From assembly GCA_949752735.1 (NCBI GenBank), contig OX457053.1:29969563-30033562 (forward strand): 64,000 nt of DNA. The letters are read 5' to 3'. Shown here one piece after another: positions 45,601-55,631 of the stretch. A model generated the notes under the pieces. The model was not told where the DNA came from. It saw nothing but the letters and a program-made list of their open reading frames with translations, and did no database searches. This stretch comes from Lumbricus terrestris (Eukaryota; Annelida; Clitellata; Crassiclitellata; Lumbricidae). Position 1 is the stretch's first letter, and the number at the start of each line of letters is the position of its first letter. Both the position numbers and the translations under genes were made by a program.

Positions 45601-48600
45601 TCGTTTGAGTGAAACTTTTTTAATTATAAATCTACTGTTGCTTTAGAAACGACTTGGAAGTGTGCCATGGGGTTGAAGGTCTTTGGTTAAGAGATGACTG
45701 CAGAAATCTGATCACAGGACATGTTTTTACCATTCGACTTACGTTGCTATTTTGGGCACACGTTTCAAATTCTGACAACACTACTTCCCTATGCGCTGTT
45801 TTTCTGCCTACATGGATAGATGGATTTAGATGTTGTTGAGTATCAGTCTAATTCTAGATTGTATTGTTGTTAATAATCATGAATGTTTTCATAGGATACG
45901 TATAACTTAACTAGGACTTAATTAATAATGCAACAGTGATAAACCTAATGTGTTAGACATTTTTGAGTTAGATTCTTGTGAGTAGTTTAGTTTTTTTAGT
46001 AAATATCTCATGCTTTGCAGACAAAAAACAAACTTTAATAAGATCATCAAATTACTGGTTGGTCACTTGTGACACAGGTATTGAAAAAACCGTTGAACAG
46101 TATGTGCAGCATCAGTGAATTGCTTGTCATTTTCATTCTATGTCCGTTGCAGAGAGGGATGTGCATACTGGCGGGGCTGCTAGCTCAACCGCAGGTTGGG
46201 CCGGTTGGGCCGTGTCAGGGATGACATCGCTCACGTCGAAAATCTACCGAGGAAAGTCACCTGGACCACCATCTTCCTCTCAACCACAGAAACCGGCTGC
46301 AAATGTTCCCCCAAATGGTATGTACAATTGTACATTCATTCATTCATTCATTCGGACATTTATATTGTGCTCCTTCAAGAAAAAAACTACTCGGAGACGC
46401 TCCCGACTCCAGCGCGCCCAAAAAGAACAGTTTTAAGTTTAGTAAGGAAGGATCCTGTGATTGTTGTGATATTATTAATATCATTCAACTTCACTCACTT
46501 CCTCTTTCACCCGTATGCAATTCAAGGTTCTTATTTTGATCCTCAAGTCTCAATTGGTGGATCTTGCTCTGATGTATCTTTGTGATTGTATGCTTCAGCC
46601 CCACTCTGCCACTTCGCTGTGTCCTCTTATGTCCTCTGGCCTCTTCAGTCTGTCCCCGCGTCAGGACCCACATAGCTCGATCCAGATCATTTGCCTGCAC
46701 AGATCCTGTCCTGTTGAATGAATGAACTTATTTACTTTTTGCGACGTCAGTGACTGTGATTGTGGTGCCATCTTGTGTTCTGCTGAATTGTTTTCTTGAT
46801 TGAACAATTGTTTGTTGCGATTTTTTCCTTAATGTAGATGTTACTGGGAACGATGCTTTGCCAAAGCGTGGCCCTGCTCCAAAGCTCTCGTCTGCTGTGG
46901 AGACAAAGGTCACTGAGACGCCTTCCAGCAGAGAGATATCCGCTCCACACAGGGATAAAGGTCGTAATGAGGAGTTGGAAGAGGCAGCGGAGGAGCAGGA
47001 AGAGGTGGAGAATGATTGGGGCGAACAAGACTGGGGAAATATGGAGGTAACGCCCTTGTTCTGCACCGATCTGCTTTTGGTCTGCTATGAATGGCGTACC
47101 AGTATGAAATTTGCCTAATGCATGGCTTTTTTATTATTGTTTTTACAAAGACAAATTGTATTTATCTATGGAATTTTTATTGTGCTCCTTCGTGATAGAT
47201 ATTCAGAGGTGCTGCCGACCCAGACACTGCCAAAGAGGATTGAGTAGAATTTATAAAAAGAGTTAGATGAGGAAGGGAACACAGGTCACGGAAGACTATT
47301 TCAAATTTCAAACAAAGGGAACCGCAATCGAGACCCAAAATATGTTTTGTTGCCATAATGCAGAATCCATTTATAAACAAAGGCAAATTACAGCGACCAT
47401 AGTGGGCAAATCTTCCTGGAGTCCCTCTCTGCCACTTTGCTTCATTCTTTCCTTGGCTTGGCTCCAAAGTATCTTTGTGATCTTATTCATTTGATGGTTT
47501 CAGTCGCTGCGTTCTGGGTACTGCGTCCTTTGTGGGGCGCGGTGGTGTAGGGGTATGTTCGGTGCCTTGGAACCGGAAGATTGCGGGTTCGAATTCACCT
47601 CAAGCCGCCGCGTAGAGAGCCCGAGCAAGTCCTTCACTTGCAATATGTCTTTGTATCACTGCTTATCTATCGTCTGTCTGTCTCTCTCTGTCTGTTTTTC
47701 TGTCTGTTTCTTTGCCTGTCTCTCTGTCTTTAAGTCACTCTCCAGACACCAACAGATATGCCGAATTTGACTGTTTGTTTTGTAAATCTCTCAAGCCTTT
47801 TTCTTTTGCCGTGGCTGGGTTGGGTGCGCTCCTGTGTAGCTCTCTTGGATGGGTGCTATTGAAGTCCATAAAAAATGAATGGATGAGCATTAAATTTCAT
47901 GCAGGATGTTGCATCAAAGACTGCTGCAGATGCAACGAATGTGGCCGAAAGCGAAGGGTGGGATGACGATGCAGATTGGGGAAGCCTTGAAGAACCAGAT
48001 CTCAAGCAGGTACAGAATCCAATTCTATCTCAAGGTGCGTACTGTACTTGTTATCTAGACACTTAACCCTTTAACAACGACGAGCGTGTCCTTAAGCGAC
48101 TGGGAAATCATTGCACTCGCGTTTAAAGCGTTAGTGCACTTCTTACTAAAGCACTGTCTACACAAGCTGGCTTTATGTTCCTACTAGATGTGTAACCCGG
48201 CGTTGCCCGGGAAATTTAGGGTTTTAGACACTACTCCACTGTGGTACCCAACGTTGACCGCTAAATTTAGGGTTTTCGCCAACCCTCTACCCCACCCCGC
48301 TTCCTCAAAAAGCCAAACGTAACCCGCCCCTGCGGGGCGCTACGGAAATTATTACTGGGCTTGTATGACGTCATTCGGGCTGTAGACTCCTTTACTAAAG
48401 CTCGATACTGCTTACCAAAGCGTGAGCGATGAAATCTGTCTTGAAACGCTTCTGTCTTAAAACGCTAATAACTCGATTTCTAAAGTGAAATTTAGGGTTT
48501 TGAACACTACTCCACTCTGGTACCCATTGTTGACTGCTAAATTTCGGGTTTTCGCCAACCCTCCACCCCACCTCGCTTCCCCAAAAAGCCAAACTTGACC

Positions 48601-51290
48601 CACCCCTGCGGGGCTCTACGGAAATTATTACTGGGCGGGTATGACGTCATGCGGTGTAGACTCTTGACTAAAGCGTTGCGTGATCATTTACCGATGAAAT
48701 CTGTCTTAAAACGCTAATAACTTTTCTTTTAAACTGAATTAAAACCTGAAAATAGTTGCGCTGACCTTATAATTTGGGTAAGAATCGATTGCAATTTTTT
48801 TTAAAAGCGACACTGTTTCATTTCCGAGCCTTTTCTGCAGGGGAGAGTCAAAAGCGTACAAACAAATAAACAAACATATGGAAAGTGTTTCGGAATTATA
48901 ATATAGATATGCTGTTGATTTCCAGAATTTCTGCCTCTGAAGGGACACTTATGACAAGTGTTCATACGTACAATAACTTCTATGATGCTGTTTCCATCAT
49001 CCATCCATTCATTCATCTCTGTTGTTGACTGTGTAGCCATCGACGACGTCATCCTCCGATCTGCGTGACTCAGTGGCTCCTGCGAGCAACTACAACTGGG
49101 GACAGACGACGACGACATCGGCGAAAGAAGACGAGTTCTTCTCCAATTTGATGGAAGAAAAGAACAAGGTAAAATTTCACGAGTTTCATTACTGTAATTA
49201 TTGCTGTTGTCTTTTATTGCTATTGTTTTTGTATTGCTATTGTTTTTTTATTGCTATTGTTTTTTTTATTGCTATTGGTTTTTGTATTGCTATTGTTTTT
49301 GTATTGCTATTGTTTTTTATTGCTATTGTTTTTTTTATTGCTATTGGTTTTTATTGCTATTTTTGTATTGCTATTGTTTTTTTATTGCTATTGTTTTTTA
49401 TGTTGATATAATTGTTTCTTGACTTACTTGTCACAACAGTATTTACATAACAATATTATACGTTTATAACAAAGAAAAAAATCATGACAACAACATCGGA
49501 TTGCTATAATAAAGAGGTGCTCTTTCTCAGTAGCTGGCCCTAGAACCTGGAATTGGCTCTCCGCCTGGTGACTAGAAGTCACACCACCTTTCTCACTTAT
49601 AAACTGCCTTATCTAGCCGTGGTTGGACTGGGAGCGCTTCTCAGAAGAATACCTTGAAGATGTGATGTATAAAAACTGAATAATAATAATAATGGTTGAT
49701 GCATATCAATGTGTCACCCGAAAAAGTAAACAAGCCCGCTAAGACTCGGCTGGCTCATTTAAAAGACTAGTTCATTGATGAAGTGAAATTCAAAACATCA
49801 AGAAACGCAAAGCCAGATGCACATACGGAGCTATGCAATCGAATGCTTTAACCTTTTATAAGCGAGAGGCAATATATTTGCCATTACATGCGGTATACTA
49901 AACAGCTAATGTACAGTGTTTTGCCAGTAAATTAATGCATGTGGATTCACAAGATGTCACTACCAGGTACTGTTTAACAAAAATAAAATAAAACAGGGTA
50001 CATAATGAAGACTTCAGTGATGTCTGGTGTAGTATGAACAGCTAGTGGCAAGTATGTTGCCACGTCATGTGCACATTTGATGTCAATTTGTGGAGCCTTA
50101 AACAGCTAGTGGCAAGTATATTGCCACCACTTACTTTTCACTGATTTCAATACACAGTGTTATACGCTTGATTACTCTCTCTTACCTATACATAATATGT
50201 ATTTATATTAACTGTGCCTGCCCTGGGCGCTTATCGCTGTTAAAGTGGAAAGTTGCATTTATTTTGATGCAGAAATCGGCGTCATCATCATCCACTTCAA
50301 AGTCGCATTCTACTTCGAACCCATTTCCGACTACAAAGACTTCGGCGTCGACGGCGTCAAAATCGTCATTCGACAAAACGGAGCCAAAAGTTTCGTCGTC
50401 GTCGTCGAGTTCTGCGAGGAAGCAGAAGAGCGCGGATGACGGGTGGAACGCTGGAGACTGGAACGAGGGAGATGACGGTTGGACCGACGATTGGCAGTCG
50501 CTGGATTCCAGTAAAACAGGTTTTCATCGCTTTCTGTTTTGTTTGATGTTCTGTTCAGCTATGAAGGTCAGCTGGACGGAACTGTGGGGCGCGGTGGTGT
50601 AGTTTTGGGCTTGGTGCCCTGGAGTCGGAGGAGGGTTCTAGGTTTGAAACCAGCTCAAACCGCCGTGTTGGTACCTCAAGCAAGTCCTTCGCTCGCAGTT
50701 GCTCGTTCGCTTCGGTTTGAAACCCCAATGCAGTGTCTGGGCTGTAGTCGGGAGCGCCTCTGAGTAGGGGGCTTGAAGGCGTGATATAACAAGTGCACAT
50801 ACAAACAAAATAATTTAAATGCATTTCTTAACACATAATTAAAATTATGATGATGGTTCTCTGCCCGAAGGCAGGTTCATTGGCTTTACGCCCCTGGTGA
50901 TGAGATGAGTGAGGTGGTTTCCCGTTGCCTTCCCCACAGACAATGATGGGTAAGCAACTTGCCCAAGGTCGCTCCACAGGAGCTTGTGCCCCTACGTCCC
51001 ACACGTGCTAGCCCGAGATATCTAAATCTCTGAATGTCAACTCCCAGCTCGGGCTTGAACCGCAGTCCGTTGCAACCAACAGACGAATGCCGCTCTCGCT
51101 TACCGATGTAGCTAACTAGGCCAGTCAATTAAAATTATGTACTTGAGGAAATGTATTTTAAACCGTTACAGAAAAGACGAAGGGTCCACGGCCTGCTGGA
51201 AAAGCTCCGGAGCGTGGAACGTCGAAGCCATCGACCGGAAAAGGGGCGATGCGGATTGGTGCAACGAAACGATCAGTCGACGAATTCTGA
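27644..51290 (+). CDS. SCYL1: SCYL1-like N-terminal kinase-like protein, 20 coding exons, 871 aa
   Basis: Exons: 27644-27757, 28835-28894, 29412-29486, 30671-30793, 32176-32393, 33563-33653, 34457-34612, 35011-35169, 36614-36721, 39401-39514, 40607-40699, 41939-42001, 44042-44230, 45166-45241, 46153-46317, 46838-47046, 47905-48009, 49037-49168, 50273-50519, 51172-51290. Every junction is GT-AG and phases join without a stop. The protein follows vertebrate SCYL1 from MW..F.RDP at the start to the Lys-rich tail, at 871 versus about 808 aa. SCYL1 is a pseudokinase that binds COPI coatomer and acts in Golgi-to-ER traffic. Exon 1 ends at an unusual donor (AAA|GTTGGT) and exon 5 at TG|GTTCGT; both are required by frame. 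The start ATG has context CAAAATGTGG. Confidence 0.95.
29862..30075 (+). repeat. tRNA-derived SINE in SCYL1 intron 3
   Basis: A-box-like CCTAATTGGTAACACACTGG and B-box GGGTTTGATGCCC at suitable spacing, then an AATAATAATAG tail. It is degenerate and followed at 30200-30300 by another module ending in the GGGAGCGCCTCTGA tail. Confidence 0.6.
31739..32093. mobile_element. MITE with CATA(G/A)G ends and three internal hairpin elements
   Basis: Ends CATAGGCGTACGGG and CTCGTACACTTATG are imperfectly inverted. The exact 8 bp target duplication AATGGCTT is at 31731-31738 and 32094-32101. The interior repeats GCCCGAAAA and has three ATGAC(C)TTTTTT(A)AGTCAT hairpins. A second copy starts at 63747. It lies in SCYL1 intron 4 just upstream of exon 5. 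Confidence 0.85.
32554..32891. mobile_element. hAT-type MITE, 338 bp, in SCYL1 intron 5
   Basis: Ends CAGTGGTTCCCAACC and GGTTGGGAACCACTG are perfectly inverted, a terminus common in hAT (Charlie-like) elements. Exact 8 bp target duplication TGTTAAGT at 32546-32553 and 32892-32899. No transposase. Confidence 0.93.
33178..33480 (+). repeat. tRNA-derived SINE sharing an L2-like 3' tail, SCYL1 intron 5
   Basis: The head GTGTAGGTGTATGTTTGGTG and B-box GTTTCGAATCC are tRNA-like. The body matches the copies at 50581 and 63553 (minus). The 3' part GTCGGGAGCGCCTCTGAGTAG...CTTGAAGGGG is the same as the 3' end of the L2-like LINE at 61134. It ends in an AATAC-repeat tail. Confidence 0.75.
33939..34376. 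mobile_element. MITE with GTGACACAGGGGCTC ends, copy 1 (SCYL1 intron 6)
   Basis: The left end GTGACACAGGGGCTC and right end GAGCCCCTGCGTCAC are inverted. The flanks AAAT (33935-33938 and 34377-34380) form a 4 bp target duplication. Homologous to 35914-36356 over its full length. Confidence 0.8.
35200..35345. repeat. (TATG/TG)n microsatellite, SCYL1 intron 8
   Basis: Imperfect tetranucleotide and dinucleotide array; frames on both strands are artefacts. Confidence 0.85.
35914..36356. mobile_element. MITE of the same family as 33939-34376, copy 2 (SCYL1 intron 8)
   Basis: Starts GTGACACAAGGACTC and matches copy 1 along its length with many substitutions and small indels. The right end is eroded (GAGCCCAGTCATCAC), and no target duplication can be read. 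Confidence 0.75.
36757..37543 (-). mobile_element. Internally deleted mariner element, SCYL1 intron 9
   Basis: Long inverted ends (CACTGTGTCCGGATG...; about 80 bp near-perfect, then weaker to about 200 bp) are flanked by TA on both sides, the Tc1/mariner target. Between them on the minus strand is the C-terminal part of a mariner transposase. Most of the transposase gene is missing. Confidence 0.9.
36985..37275 (-). pseudogene. mariner transposase, C-terminal fragment
   Basis: The frame includes [15 protein letters not shown] (the catalytic-region motif), a [10 protein letters not shown] segment and the C-terminal [20 protein letters not shown], characteristic of mariner transposases. It lacks the DNA-binding domain and the first two catalytic Asp residues, so it cannot encode an active enzyme. 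Confidence 0.88.
38170..38890 (+). repeat. L2-like LINE 3' fragments, SCYL1 intron 9
   Basis: Two degenerate pieces. One near 38240-38310 encodes a [22 protein letters not shown] C-terminus. The other at 38567-38885 ends with a WNALQ-type coding remnant followed by the GGGAGCGCCTCTGAATAG...GGCGCTATATAAAT tail and TGAA-type repeats. Confidence 0.65.
40413..40600 (-). repeat. LINE C-terminal fragment abutting SCYL1 exon 11
   Basis: On the minus strand it encodes [20 protein letters not shown] and a following RQRWKNLV motif, as in the last part of RTE-type LINE ORFs. It ends within a few bases of the polypyrimidine tract of the exon 11 acceptor (AG at 40605-40606). Confidence 0.65.
42801..43310. 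repeat. 42 bp minisatellite, 12 copies, SCYL1 intron 12
   Basis: The unit CTGGCTAAAA(C/T)GCACGCTTA... is repeated head to tail with few changes. Because 42 is a multiple of 3, both strands stay open: Leu-rich [13 protein letters not shown] units forward and [14 protein letters not shown] units in reverse. No splice or start context supports translation. Confidence 0.95.
43725..44040 (+). repeat. Degenerate tandem repeat forming the exon 13 splice acceptor of SCYL1
   Basis: About seven copies of a 40-50 bp unit (AATAATTCACCCAGATATCG then TTTCTGATTTTT) run up to and include the acceptor TTTCTGATTTCAG at 44041. Each unit repeats the branch-site and pyrimidine-like sequence. Confidence 0.8.
44693..44945 (+). 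repeat. L2-like LINE 3' end, SCYL1 intron 13
   Basis: A [11 protein letters not shown] coding remnant (GGGCCGTCCATCTGGAATGA) and a [14 protein letters not shown] remnant precede the GGAGCGCCCC...CTTGAAGGGG tail and TGAA-type repeat, the same order as in the LINE at 58500-61250. Confidence 0.75.
46325..46430 (+). repeat. Shared 3' tail module, SCYL1 intron 15
   Basis: ATTC repeats followed by an inverted copy of the GCGCTATA...GGGAGCGCC-type tail. One of many scattered tail-only fragments (others near 28060, 36540, 37700, 39650, 43400, 44300, 47170, 54600 and 62215). Confidence 0.55.
47527..47880 (+). repeat. tRNA-derived SINE head and L2-like tail fragment, SCYL1 intron 16
   Basis: GGGGCGCGGTGGTGTAGGGG with B-box GGGTTCGAATTC is the same SINE family as 50581. 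Near 47790 a [16 protein letters not shown] L2 remnant and a degenerate tail follow. Confidence 0.7.
48189..48760. repeat. Two-copy direct repeat of about 290 bp, SCYL1 intron 17
   Basis: Text such as AAATTTAGGGTTTT, ACACTACTCCACT, TTTTCGCCAACCCTC and CGGAAATTATTACTGGGC recurs in order at about 48200-48470 and 48485-48740. The left edge contains the palindrome CCCGGCGTTGCCCGGG. Not recognised as a known element. Confidence 0.75.
49205..49402. repeat. (TTGCTATTGTTTT)n minisatellite, SCYL1 intron 18
   Basis: About 14 short units of 13-17 bp beginning 37 bases after the exon 18 donor. Confidence 0.85.
49530..49690 (+). repeat. L2-like LINE 3' end, SCYL1 intron 18
   Basis: TGGCCCTAGAACCTGGAATT (a GPRTWN-like remnant), then GTGGTTGGACTGGGAGCG and an ATA-rich tail. 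Confidence 0.65.
50581..50815 (+). repeat. tRNA-derived SINE with L2-like tail, SCYL1 intron 19
   Basis: The clearest copy: head GGGGCGCGGTGGTGTAG, B-box AGGTTTGAAACC, a conserved body AAGCAAGTCCTTCGCTCGCA, and tail GTAGTCGGGAGCGCCTCTGA. It inserts 62 bases after the exon 19 donor. Confidence 0.82.
50838..51127 (-). repeat. tRNA-derived SINE of a second family, SCYL1 intron 19
   Basis: On the minus strand the head CTGGCCTAGTTAGCTACATC has an A-box-like TAGTTAGCTACATCGG and, about 35 bases later, the B-box GGTTCAAGCCC. It is about 290 bp and ends 44 bases before exon 20. The body GTTTCCCGTTGCCTTCC differs from the other SINEs here. Confidence 0.75.
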
Positions 51291-51376
51291 AGTCGTCGTC
51301 CTTTGTGCGCCGCCGATCCAACGACGCTTCCAACGGCACAAGATGACGATTTATTCGATGTATTCAAAGGCTGCTT

Positions 51377-51447
51377 CTTAACCCTTTGACGACCAAAGTT
51401 TAGTAATGGTATGGGAAACCGTATGCCTCTGGTCGGTAAAGGGTTAG
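51377..51447. repeat. Small hairpin with TTAACCCTTTGACGACC ends in the SCYL1 3' UTR
   Basis: TTAACCCTTTGACGACCA at the left pairs with TGGTCGGTAAAGGGTTA at the right, giving a roughly 70-base near-palindrome 87 bases after the stop codon. Probably a very short MITE, possibly transcribed as a hairpin in the mRNA. Confidence 0.6.
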
Positions 51448-51930
51448 ACGCACTACCTACTTGATGTCATGGACTTGTGGCAGAGCAAGATAAGCCGGAC
51501 ATTTCTTTGTCATTCGGTTTGTTTTTGTCTTTAAACTCCCAATGCGATCATTCGCTTGATGTTATGAGCATGTTGTTCAGGGTTCAAAGCTTGGGATTAT
51601 TTTTTGTACGGTCAAGGTGAATGTTAATTTAGTGTGATACACTTACGAGAGTCCTTAACGGTGGCTTGGCATAGACGTTGATCAACTATCTTCGGCCACT
51701 GCAACAGCAGTTTGGTCTTTTCTTAAACCATTTCAGATGCTGTATGTGTGCAGGGCTGCTGTGGGGGTTGTGGGGGCGCAGAAGAGGCAAATGTCCAAAG
51801 GCATGGCGATTTTTAGGGGTCTGGGCTACGTAGTCATAATATATCGAAAAATTTCTGATTTATGTCTCTTTAAATCTAATTTTTGCTGAGAATTGACTAC
51901 AATCGGTTTAAACTTCAAATTACGAAGTTG

Positions 51931-51936
51931 AATAAA
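51931..51936 (+). terminator. Possible poly(A) signal AATAAA for SCYL1
   Basis: The first AATAAA after the stop codon, 641 bases downstream. No transcript evidence is available. Confidence 0.3.
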
Positions 51937-52079
51937 TCTTAATTTATATCATATGCATAAAATCGTAGGTCATACTATCTGCACTTTTATTACTACAATC
52001 GGTTTCAAAATTTTCTTTCACGTTTGAACCTTAAGATAGTTTAGGACCCGTGACTACTCTGCCAGGGCCCTGAATTTCT

Positions 52080-52123
52080 CTTGTCATTATTATTATTGTT
52101 ATTGTTATTATTATTATTATTAC

Positions 52124-52160
<37 letters not shown>

Positions 52161-52215
52161 GGAGTTTTCTGAAGTAGATCAAATTGATCACTAAAATTAT
52201 TATTATTATTACATG
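52080..52215. repeat. (TTA)n microsatellite
   Basis: Imperfect ATT arrays at about 52083-52160 and 52195-52213. Confidence 0.85.
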
Positions 52216-53390
52216 CATGTGTTTCCGAAGACAATTTAGAACCTGTTAAGTTCACTCAAAAGTCATGCACACATGACTTTCAAGCTGGCATAAAGAAATG
52301 TATTCTTGAAAATATTGGCCAAGTTTATACAAAAGATGACTGTCTTAAGACACAGGTGAAAGCACAGTGAGATAGAGCCAATGTTCAGAATATATATGAA
52401 CTAGAATTAATAACATTATACTTGTACCATAATATTATTCTCTGTAAGAAACATGACCTGTAAACGTTAACTTATGTGATGGGAAAGAAGTTAGAATGTC
52501 AATTTGTCATCCCCTTACTGCAGATGTGATGTATTGCATCTAAGTTGTATATTTTTGCTTGTGGGATAATAATAGCTATTCTGCATCGATGCCACTAATT
52601 GCTGGTCAATGCGATAATTATACGAAGCACTGGTTGAGACTTGAGATGTCATTTCAAGTACGTTGGAAATGATGCTGTTAACATCGGGTAAGGTCCACCG
52701 TCCAGGAATGAAGTGTTGCAAATTACTTTTTGCAACACATAACTAATATGCATGAATGAGAATGTTTAACTAAGAACTGAAACCATCATAAAAAAAACAT
52801 GTTACTGAATTTCATAATTCCTACCAATTTGAGCGGGTGTTACAAAGGAATGATGGTATAAATGTAAAGGAATTTCATTAAGATGCTCATGACAAGTACC
52901 GGTAGTGTTGAATATGTAGGGCGTGTTATATGAGCGCTTCTGAATTGTCCTTGCTGGGAGAAGAGCTTAGACGTGGTTGGTTACATTTCAATATGTAAAA
53001 CTTGTTACAAGTTTCAGTATTTCTTTAAATTAGTAGAACTTTGTTGTTGTTAGGGTAATTTTTGGTTGAATTATGGTATTAAATTTGTCTAACTGCAGAA
53101 GTAACAGTTTCTAGTAAATGTGGCTGTGGTACAAAAGGGAGCTTGCCTTCTAGAAAGTAATTTATCCAGCCACACAACAAATGCTGAACATTCCTGGAAA
53201 AAATTGTTCCAGCATCTCAACATTGGCTAATTTTTTAGAAAATTAATATACAATACAAATCGTTTAGCACAAAATGCAAGCAATAAGTTTGTGGACAGTT
53301 CGTGCTAATTCAGTTTCACGTTAAATCTTTTAATTCCAGTTTTGCATTTATAATTATAACTATTTATTGCAAATGCAATGAAAGGCTTAA
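52216..53390. other. Unannotated intergenic DNA
   Basis: AT-rich. I looked for a last exon of the minus-strand scavenger receptor gene here and saw none I could support. Confidence 0.4.
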
Positions 53391-53394
53391 TTAG

Positions 53395-53930
53395 TATCCG
53401 GGACTGACGTGTCGGTTAGGTTCGGGTTTAAAGGTCATGAGGGTCGGTTAGTGTCAGGTTATGCGTCGTGAGGGTCGGTTATCATCAGTTTAATTGTCGT
53501 GAGGGTTGGTTAGGTGTCGGTTAGGGTCAGGCTAGACGTGAGTGTCAGTTAGGGTCAGGTTAGGTGTGAAGGTCTGTCGGTTAGGGTCAGGTTAGGTGTC
53601 TTGAGGGTTGGTTAACATCAGTTTAAGTGTCGTGAGGGTTGTTTAGCTGTCGGTTAGGGTCAGGCTAGGCTTTGTGAGTGTCGGTTAGGGTCAGGTTAGG
53701 TGTCTTGAGGGTTGGTTAGCATCAGTTTAAGTGTCGTGAGGGTTGTTTAGGTGTCAGTTAGGGTCAGGCTAGGCTTTGTGAGTGTCGGTTAGGGTCAGGT
53801 TAGGTGTCTTGAGGGTTGGTTAGCATCAGTTTAAGTGTCGTGAGGGTTGTTTAGGTGTCAGTTAGGGTCAGGCTAGGCTTTGTGAGTGTCGGTTAGGGTT
53901 AGGAATAGGGTTAGTGTCGTCATTCATCCT
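53395..53930. repeat. GGTTAGGGTCAG minisatellite with higher-order organisation
   Basis: Variants of GTCGGTTAGGGTCAGG(C/T)TAGG alternate with GTCGTGAGGGTTG(G/T)TTAG. From about 53590 a larger unit of roughly 120 bp recurs three times. The array ends GGTTAGGGTTAGGAATAGGG, close to the telomere word. Confidence 0.85.
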
Positions 53931-54117
53931 GGATACTAAAGTTTGCTCAATGAACACCGATTACAACAACCATAATACATGAAAGAAGCGAGCGAGACAG
54001 TTATACGCACAGCTGTAACATAATGAAGCGAAACAATAGCTGAGGAAATGAAAAGACGTTCTAATTCAGCCGATTGAATGGTAATAGTCTTTTGCAGCAT
54101 TCATGTTGCGCCAGTAG

Positions 54118-54150
<33 letters not shown>

Positions 54151-54151
54151 G
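54118..54151. repeat. (TG)n microsatellite
   Basis: About 16 TG units. Confidence 0.9.
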
Positions 54152-55631
54152 AATGCTGTCGATCGCTTTAACGATTGTGTATCAACGGTTGTCTCTCGCC
54201 TGTGTTTCTCTGTCAAAAACAAACAAACAAAATAATAACGATGCATACAGGGCTGTTTTTAAGGAATTTTCAGAACTGCACAACGCCTTCTTTCCTTTCC
54301 CATTCTCCATGGTGAATTACTTCCAATCGGAGAACAGCGACCTTTTTTGCTAGTTTTAACTGTACAGAAGTGCTTCTACAAGTGCACAAATCTGTTTAGA
54401 ACTGCACATTTTGTGCACAACTGCACGTTTAAAAAAGCCCTGGATGCATACACGTTATATAAGGACGTCAAACAAAAATTAATTCGTTCCTGTCACAAAG
54501 TTGTTCCTATTCTATTCCACTATATATTTTCTATTCCATTCTGTTCTATACTATTTACCAACTTATAGTGGGCTTTATGACAGTGCAATGTTAGTCTAAC
54601 CAGAGGCGCTCCCAGTGCAATGAACCCATTGAAAAAAGATCTTACATGTAAGGAAAAAACGGGCAGAAACAGTAGCCCCAACAATAAAAAAATTAATGTC
54701 ATCACAAGTTACTGCTGAATGATCATTAGAGGACTAAAGATGCATGGGGCGATGATTTGCTGTGGTAGTCATACACGAGGTAGGCCTATTATATGAGTTG
54801 AAGATCGACGGTCTAAAGAGCGCGTATGGTAGCTGAGATAGGTCGCCTAATAAGATGACAAAGGTAGGCTATAGCGAGGAGCTTGACCCAAAAAAACATC
54901 CAATAGCCTTAATTATAGGCCTGGGTAGGACCTAAAGTGGATATTTTAGACTGAATCCAAGGATTTAGGGGAAGCCGATGAAGGTAGGCCTACGTGTTCA
55001 ATCATAAAGAGTCGAAATATGAGAGAAACGAGGATTAAGGCGGGTAATTTAATGCAGCGGAATCTGAGTGACTAGGCTACCATGTGGAGTGGAGCCAGGC
55101 GAACTCTTGTATAGGCCGATGAGTAGCGAGTTAAAGTACGCGTTGCATCTAGGTATGTTAAGTTTTTCTAATCTGAAAATTTCTAGGCCTACATCACCCT
55201 ACGTTATCGCAATGTCGTATACGTCGTAGGCCTATAGGACAATATAAACAACGCCTATTTAGACCATTTAATATAATTATTTGGTATGTATTTACAATTA
55301 AGCGCTCTTTGTCTATAAACTGCACGCAATAATACCTCTAGTTGTATCAACCGTGTATAGCCTACTTAGCCTACTCTTGATGTCTACATTGTACGTAGGT
55401 CTATATGACAATAATAACGGCTGTTTAGACCATCTAGGCCATCTAGGCTATGTCTGTCATGTAGGCCTAAGTACAATTAAGCTCTCTTTATTTAAACTCG
55501 ACCCAGGCCACCCTAGGTAGGACTAGTACGTACCCTACGAACACCCTTTTGACGCGCTCCTGAATAAGCTGGAGCCCGCGCTTGGCTTTCTAGTAGCGCC
55601 TTAAAAATTTGGAGATTACGATTACGATCTA
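54152..55631. other. Unannotated intergenic or intronic DNA rich in TAGGCCTA words
   Basis: Contains a dispersed-repeat block near 54300-54440 similar to 26750-26880, and a shared tail fragment near 54600. If the scavenger receptor tail exon is in the window it should be between here and SCYL1, but none is convincing. Confidence 0.4.

Larger units (their letters stand above)
46153..51290 (+). other. SCYL1: SCYL1 exons 15-20: Trp/Asp-motif linker and basic tail (residues 547-871)
   Basis: Exon 15 carries [20 protein letters not shown], the conserved SCYL1 signature. Exons 16, 17 and 19 carry repeated acidic Trp motifs ([33 protein letters not shown]). Exon 20 gives [11 protein letters not shown] and ends SVDEF. 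Vertebrate SCYL1 ends in a four-residue RKLD COPI-binding motif; here the corresponding basic pair is followed by six extra residues. Confidence 0.9.

Noticed and set aside
47527..47600. Possible tRNA gene from A- and B-box text
   Set aside because: No cloverleaf can be closed, and the same text recurs with SINE tails elsewhere, so it is a SINE head.
55513..55630. Candidate cytoplasmic tail exon for the scavenger receptor on the minus strand (ends RVRTSPT)
   Set aside because: The frame runs through the end of the foldback MITE and a dispersed repeat also present near 26760 and 42460, and no clean acceptor precedes it.
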